Source of the DNA: JABDKH01 sp963768565
GTDB taxonomy: Bacteria; Bacteroidota; Rhodothermia; Rhodothermales; JABDKH01
Direction: 5' to 3'
DNA length: 64,000 nt
NCBI GenBank assembly: GCA_963768565.1
Contig: CAVYIO010000008.1
Span: 1-64,000, forward strand
Shown: one piece after another, positions 59,484 through 64,000 of the stretch
How the letters are laid out: each line of letters begins with the position of its first letter
Position numbering within the stretch: the stretch's first letter is position 1
The notes under the pieces: model-generated
What the model was told of the DNA's origin: nothing
Seen by the model: only the letters and a program-made list of their open reading frames with translations
Databases searched by the model: none
Translations under genes and position numbers: made by a program

Positions 59484-60634
59484 GACGAGTCTCCATTTCC
59501 GCCTCTCGGTCCGGACTTTGACAGAAGACGCTTGAGCCGCGCGATCATTTCTGCCGGCGAAAAAGGTTTCCGAAGAAAATCGTCGGCGCCGGTTTCAAAC
59601 GCGCGCGACATGTCCGACGCATCTCCCGGCCACGCAGTCATCATGACGGGCACGAATGCGCCGTGGTCGCTTTCACGAAGCCAGGAGATCACCTCGAAAC
59701 CATCCAGTCCCGGCAGTGTCGCCGAAATGACTGCGAGATCGAATTGAGTAGCTTGAACAAGACCCACGACTTCCATTCCGTCGGAGGCCTCGACGACAAC
59801 AGCTCCGTGCTTCTGAATACGATGCCGTATCACTGTCCGAATCATCTCGTCCGTTTCGGCGACGAGAACGCGTGCACCGCTAAGAGACGTCGACTCGTGC
59901 GCCGACACACGCTCGGGTCTTGACTGCGGCTGCGGCTCCCGATCTTGTACGGCATTAGCGCTGGTCGACTCACCGTGGTCGGCCTGCTGATGATTCGCGC
60001 CTCCGCTGTCCGTTACATGCCTGCTTGCGTTTGATCGGCGAGAGCCTGCCTCGACACCCGGCGCGACGGCAGCCTGTTCGACTGCATCGGAAAGTGGACG
60101 TACCCTGGACGCTGCGGCGGATTCGGCCGCGCGTCGTTTCACCGGTGGCCGGTCCGATTCAGATCGGCTCGCGCCGATCCCGAGATCCTTCCTGGTCGGC
60201 CAGTGAGCCTGGAGGTCGGACATGTATTGATTCCTGCCTCTCAACGCTCTCAGCGCATCCTCGGAATCGGAAACGGAGCCGAGAATCCTGTCCAGATCAA
60301 TACTGGACGCCAACGGCGAGGGTGCCTCAGTGACTGCCGGCTCCGGCTCCGGCGCCGAAGCTTTTTCGACTTTCGGTGTGCCGGCACGGCCGTTGCTCAA
60401 GAGGTGTTCGAGCCCGTGATCACGATAGTCAGCGAGCCACCTGCGCACCGCCGATTCGCTAAGACGGAGCGCTGACGCAACCTGAGGAACAGGATCGGCC
60501 TCGCCCTTCAGGGAAAGGACTCGGAACAGCCGAAGACAGACCAATCTTCTCGCAACCGTGGGATCTTGTTCGTCCGCCGCGAGCTGCGCCAGTTCTTTGG
60601 ACGACTGAGTGATGGTGACGTGTTCGACGGCCAT
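59480..60634 (-). CDS. Transposase-type HTH fused to a degenerate receiver domain
   Basis: 384 residues in three parts. A helix-turn-helix at about 47-83 (VASALRLSESAVRRWLADYRDHG) is of the kind found in IS630-type transposases and related regulators. A ~170-residue low-complexity linker rich in Ser, Ala and Pro follows. A receiver domain occupies about 255-373. The receiver has lost key residues: the acidic pair is Glu-Thr (260-261) and the phospho-acceptor Asp position is Ser 304 (VISATLPG). Thr 333 and Lys 356 are kept. It probably cannot be phosphorylated in the usual way. It is first gene of an operon with HEAT, GT2 and YaiO-like genes. Confidence 0.85.
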   Translation of the reverse strand: MAVEHVTITQSSKELAQLAADEQDPTVARRLVCLRLFRVLSLKGEADPVPQVASALRLSESAVRRWLADYRDHGLEHLLSNGRAGTPKVEKASAPEPEPAVTEAPSPLASSIDLDRILGSVSDSEDALRALRGRNQYMSDLQAHWPTRKDLGIGASRSESDRPPVKRRAAESAAASRVRPLSDAVEQAAVAPGVEAGSRRSNASRHVTDSGGANHQQADHGESTSANAVQDREPQPQSRPERVSAHESTSLSGARVLVAETDEMIRTVIRHRIQKHGAVVVEASDGMEVVGLVQATQFDLAVISATLPGLDGFEVISWLRESDHGAFVPVMMTAWPGDASDMSRAFETGADDFLRKPFSPAEMIARLKRLLSKSGPRGGNGDSS

Positions 60635-61042
60635 GCTTGGTGCCCACTCCAGGGCCCGGCCCGGGAATCGGCGTTCGTGGTGGCGATTTAGCTATGTCTG
60701 GGGCTCAGCCGCGGGTATTGCGCATGGACGCCGGCACCGGACCGACCCTTCGTGAGAAATCGGCGAAAAGCATGCTGACTAAACCGTTTCAGAGCCATCG
60801 TCTCGGCTATCCCGGGATGAGAGCGGGCCTGAGGCAGGCCTGCGACAGGATGCGACAAGCGGCATCTTGGCTATCATACAGTGGAGACGGAGCTCCCGGA
60901 ACGAGATCCACAACGCAAGTTCGCTCTTCAAAAACCCCGTGTTTGAACGCGAGAAGGGAGAATCGTCAAACCAACGACACGCGGCGAGGGTCAGCATTTT
61001 CGACGTTTTACCAGTTGAAGCACCGGTCATCTTACCACCGAC
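60635..61042. other. Divergent intergenic region of 408 bases
   Basis: It separates the HTH-receiver operon (minus) from the second CotH gene (plus) and must hold promoters for both. I see no clear consensus; a GC palindrome GGGCCCGGCCCGGG occurs near 60653-60666. No gene is supported. Confidence 0.4.
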
Positions 61043-64000
61043 ATGAGCGCAATGAACGCGGAAGCGAAGTTGAAGAGTTGGGGGCTGACGGTCGTGCTCG
61101 GAGCCATCGTCACCCTTGTACCGGTCGCCAGAGCCCAGGTTAGCATCAACGAGCTCATGCCTGTGAACTCGTCGACGCTGTCGGACTCGGACGGCGATCT
61201 GTCCGACTGGTTTGAGCTTTTCAACGGCACACCGGAAGCCGTCAACCTTCAGGGCTTCGGACTCTCGGACGACGCCGCCAGCCCGGACAAGTGGATCGTG
61301 CCGTACCTGCCGCTGCTGCCGGGCGATTTTCAATTGATCTATGCGTCCGGCAAGGACACCGCCGGCTACGGCGGAGCCTGGGACGCGGTTGTCACGAAGG
61401 GTGATGTCTGGCGATATCAACCGGGTGCAGTCGAACCGCCGCCGGAGTGGACCGATCCGGGTTTCGACGATGCGGGCTGGCTTGAAGGACCTTCCGGAAT
61501 CGGCTATGGTGACGGCGACGATGCAACCGTAATCCCGTCGACGCTTTCGCTCTACGCCAGAATTCGGTTTGATGTGATCGATCCGTCCGCCGTGGAACTC
61601 GCCATGTTCCATATGGATTACGACGACGGCTTCGTCGCGTATCTCAATGGAACTGAAATCGCGCGATCGAACCTGGGACAGGCAGGCATTCGGCCATCGA
61701 ACACGCAGCCGGCCACGACCTTCATCGAACCGCGAAGTGTCAACGGTCTGCCTCCGGAGCTGTATCGAGTCAACGGAATCGCCTCCGCAATCAGGGCCGG
61801 CGAGAACATCCTCTCGGTACAGGTTCACAATTCGTCATCGGGCTCATCCGATCTTACGTGCATACCGTATCTGACGCTGGGCCTCGCATCCACGACCGGC
61901 ACGCCGCGGCCACCCGCCACCGAAATCGACGACGACTTTGTACAGGAATTCCACACCAACTTCAGACTCAGCTCGCGCGGTGAGGCCCTGTACCTCACGA
62001 ACACCACCGGTCAGCTCGTTGACTCCGTCCGCTTTGGTCCCGCCCGCCCTGACGTTTCCCTCGGTCGCCAACCGGACGGCGTCGGTCCATGGTATTTCTT
62101 CAACGAACCGACACCCGGCGCGTCGAATTCGACGACCGCGTATCAGGCGATCGCCGAACCTCCGGTCTTCAGTCACCTCGGCGGGCGCCACGCAGGCCCG
62201 CTGACCCTGACACTCACAGCCGCACCGGGGCTCGAAATTTTTTACACGACGAACGGGGCGACTCCGGGACCGCAGAGCGTTCCATACGGCGCGCCAATAT
62301 CGATCAACCAGACGGAAGTCGTTCGGGCGAGAACCGTCGGTGCCGGTTTCCTTCCCTCGGAGGTGGTCACGCACACGTACGTCCTGTTCGAGAACGCAGC
62401 GTTGCCCGTCGTCTCGATCTCAACCGACCCCCGGCTGCTGTGGGACGGAGCCACCGGCATCTATGCCTTTCCCCCTGACGATCAGGCATCGTGCCCAAAC
62501 TTTCCGCACTTCTGCGCCAACTTCTGGGAAGACCGTGAAATCGAGGCTCACATAGAGATCTTTGAACCTGGCGGCGCCACCGGACTCAGCGCCGGCACCG
62601 GCGTCACCATTGTTGGCGGCTGGTCGCGAGCGTTTCCGCAGAAATCGCTCGGACTCTTCGCGCGGGCCCGGTACGGGAACCGCGACTTCGCGTACGCTCT
62701 GTTTCCGGATCGCCCGTATTCGTCCTATCAGTCATTCCTGCTGCGCAATTCCGGGAATGACTGGGACGCGACCTTGCTTCGGGACGGATTTATGCAGGCG
62801 CTGGTCGCGGAAGCTGACGTCGATCGAATGGCGTTCCGACCGTCGGTCATGTACCTGAATGGAGAGTACTGGGGAATCCACAACATCCGGGAAAAGATCA
62901 ACGAGCACTATGCCGCGGCGCTCGGAAACATTGACGCCGACCAGGTCGACTTGCTGGAACTCAACGAGGACAATCCGTCGAGTAGTCCGGGAGTTGTCGG
63001 CGGCGACACGGAGCACTTCGAGCAAATGCTCGCGTTCGTTGGTTCCGCCGATATGCGCAGTGCCGCATCGTTCGAGACCGTTCGAACGTTGATCGACGTC
63101 GATAACTTCATCGACTATCACATCACACAGATATTCGTCGGGAATACCGATTGGCCCGGCAACAATGTGAAACTGTGGAGACCCCGAACGCCCGACGGAC
63201 GATGGCGGTGGATCCTGTTCGATCTCGACTTCGGGTTCGGCCGCTGGAACCCGGCCGACTATCAGCACAATACGCTGGCTTTCGCGACTCAAGCGAACGG
63301 ACCAACCTGGCCCAATCCTCCCTGGTCAACGTTCTTGCTTAGAAGGCTGCTGGAGAATTCGTCATTCCGCATCGAGTTCGTCAACCGGTACGCCGATTTT
63401 CTGAACGACTACTTCCTCGAGAGTTCCATGCTGACGGTGCTGGACTCGCTTCAGGGCGTAATCGATGCCGAGATACCCGACCATGTTGCGCGATGGGGCA
63501 GAACGTATGCGAGCTGGCGTGGGGATGTCGACAACATGCGCTTCTATGGCAGCAATCGCGCGGCCGCTGCCGAGGGACACCTGCGATCCTTCTTCGGACT
63601 TGCGAGCCGCGTTTCGTTCACCGTGAACGCAACGGGCGGAGGCTCCGTAGTCGTGAACCGATTGCGCGTCGCCGAATTTCCCTGGTCGGGCCTTTACTAT
63701 CCGACGGTACCCGTTGCAGTCACGGCAGTACCTCTCCCGGGATATCGTTTTGCGGGCTGGACGGGTACGGTCGAGAGCCAGGACCGGACGATTTCCGCGA
63801 CTCCGTTACGACCCGTCTCTCTTCTCGCCACCTTCGAGGTGGCCGTGCCGCAGGAGTATCAGATTCAGATCAATGAAATCCAGTACAATGCTCCGGCCGA
63901 CATGGATTCGGACGACTGGATCGAACTCGCCAGCGAGGAAGCCCAGTCGGTCGATCTCACCGGATGGACGTTTTCTGACGGTGCGGGCAACACCTTCAGC
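61043..64000 (+). CDS. CotH/lamin-tail surface protein, 3' partial
   Basis: At least 985 residues, open at the window edge. Start ATG 61043, or 61052. Signal: LTVVLGAIVTLVPVARAQ. Domains in order: lamin-tail domain (VSINELMPVNSSTLSDSDGD) interrupted or extended by a ~150-residue beta-sandwich (DPGFDDAGWLEGPSGIGYGDGDD, MFHMDYDDGFVAYLNGTEI); chitobiase-like beta domain (LEIFYTTNGATPG); CotH kinase-like domain with YWGIHNIREK, DWPGNNVKLW and FDLDFGFG; an InlB-type repeat (YRFAGWTG); and a second lamin-tail domain (QIQINEIQYNAPADMDSDDW) reaching the edge. It is a larger paralogue of the 16268 protein. A sorting tail is expected beyond the window. No frameshift is seen. Confidence 0.87.
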   Translation, partial: MSAMNAEAKLKSWGLTVVLGAIVTLVPVARAQVSINELMPVNSSTLSDSDGDLSDWFELFNGTPEAVNLQGFGLSDDAASPDKWIVPYLPLLPGDFQLIYASGKDTAGYGGAWDAVVTKGDVWRYQPGAVEPPPEWTDPGFDDAGWLEGPSGIGYGDGDDATVIPSTLSLYARIRFDVIDPSAVELAMFHMDYDDGFVAYLNGTEIARSNLGQAGIRPSNTQPATTFIEPRSVNGLPPELYRVNGIASAIRAGENILSVQVHNSSSGSSDLTCIPYLTLGLASTTGTPRPPATEIDDDFVQEFHTNFRLSSRGEALYLTNTTGQLVDSVRFGPARPDVSLGRQPDGVGPWYFFNEPTPGASNSTTAYQAIAEPPVFSHLGGRHAGPLTLTLTAAPGLEIFYTTNGATPGPQSVPYGAPISINQTEVVRARTVGAGFLPSEVVTHTYVLFENAALPVVSISTDPRLLWDGATGIYAFPPDDQASCPNFPHFCANFWEDREIEAHIEIFEPGGATGLSAGTGVTIVGGWSRAFPQKSLGLFARARYGNRDFAYALFPDRPYSSYQSFLLRNSGNDWDATLLRDGFMQALVAEADVDRMAFRPSVMYLNGEYWGIHNIREKINEHYAAALGNIDADQVDLLELNEDNPSSSPGVVGGDTEHFEQMLAFVGSADMRSAASFETVRTLIDVDNFIDYHITQIFVGNTDWPGNNVKLWRPRTPDGRWRWILFDLDFGFGRWNPADYQHNTLAFATQANGPTWPNPPWSTFLLRRLLENSSFRIEFVNRYADFLNDYFLESSMLTVLDSLQGVIDAEIPDHVARWGRTYASWRGDVDNMRFYGSNRAAAAEGHLRSFFGLASRVSFTVNATGGGSVVVNRLRVAEFPWSGLYYPTVPVAVTAVPLPGYRFAGWTGTVESQDRTISATPLRPVSLLATFEVAVPQEYQIQINEIQYNAPADMDSDDWIELASEEAQSVDLTGWTFSDGAGNTFS

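Noticed and set aside
1..64000. Prophage, insertion sequence or integrative element
   Set aside because: No integrase, transposase, phage structural gene, terminal inverted repeats or target duplications were seen. The only transposase-like segment is the HTH in the 59480-60634 regulator.

Overview
The window looks like chromosome of a Bacteroidota-lineage bacterium near Rhodothermia/Balneolia, probably from a metagenome assembly. The sequence evidence is: at least four large exported proteins ending in a type IX secretion sorting domain (YPNPF signature plus a ~70-residue beta tail), an alternative-type GlmU, many Tat-exported Gfo/Idh/MocA oxidoreductases, DUF3160 and DUF5009 proteins, and mostly weak ribosome binding sites in a G+C-rich background. 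I see no phage, insertion sequence, CRISPR array or rRNA. There is one tRNA (Met, CAT).

Layout. 1-3.8 kb: end of a WcaI-like glycosyltransferase, then ricT-holB and tRNA-Met with a terminator. 3.9-7.5 kb: an exported protein with a Lys/Asp tail, an acyl-ACP desaturase with a strong palindrome upstream, and a small RRM protein. 7.8-18.8 kb: a ~2,680-residue Ig/CARDB surface protein divergent from a CotH/lamin-tail surface protein. 19-22 kb: alternative GlmU, acyl carrier protein and a Claisen-type DRE-TIM enzyme. 22.6-30.2 kb: dipeptide epimerase, FG-GAP/T9SS protein, DUF5009 membrane acyltransferase, DUF3160/T9SS protein and a 24-bp minisatellite. 30.4-37.6 kb: lipoprotein, ICMT-like methyltransferase, cytosolic Gfo/Idh, GH26-like lipoprotein, amidase and M14 peptidase. 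37.6-49.5 kb: two minus-strand modules pairing Tat-exported Gfo/Idh oxidoreductases with ApbE flavin transferases, flanking a plus-strand MacAB efflux operon. 49.7-54.4 kb: YceI, an EF-G paralogue, tsaB and accD. 56.2-60.6 kb: a tightly overlapping four-gene operon (HTH plus degenerate receiver, HEAT protein, GT2 polysaccharide synthase, YaiO-like barrel). 61 kb to the end: a second, larger CotH/lamin-tail protein that runs off the edge.

The two best candidates for undescribed biology are the Gfo/Idh-ApbE modules, which suggest periplasmic sugar oxidation linked to protein flavinylation, and the HTH/pseudo-receiver-HEAT-GT2-YaiO operon, which suggests a regulated polysaccharide synthesis and export unit.

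Caution: about 30 single-base frameshifts, counted by hand, interrupt 13 otherwise intact genes between 1 and 48.3 kb. None was seen in the genes to the right of that. The protein motifs continue unbroken in another frame across each break, so I treat these genes as intact with sequence errors and give the joined span.
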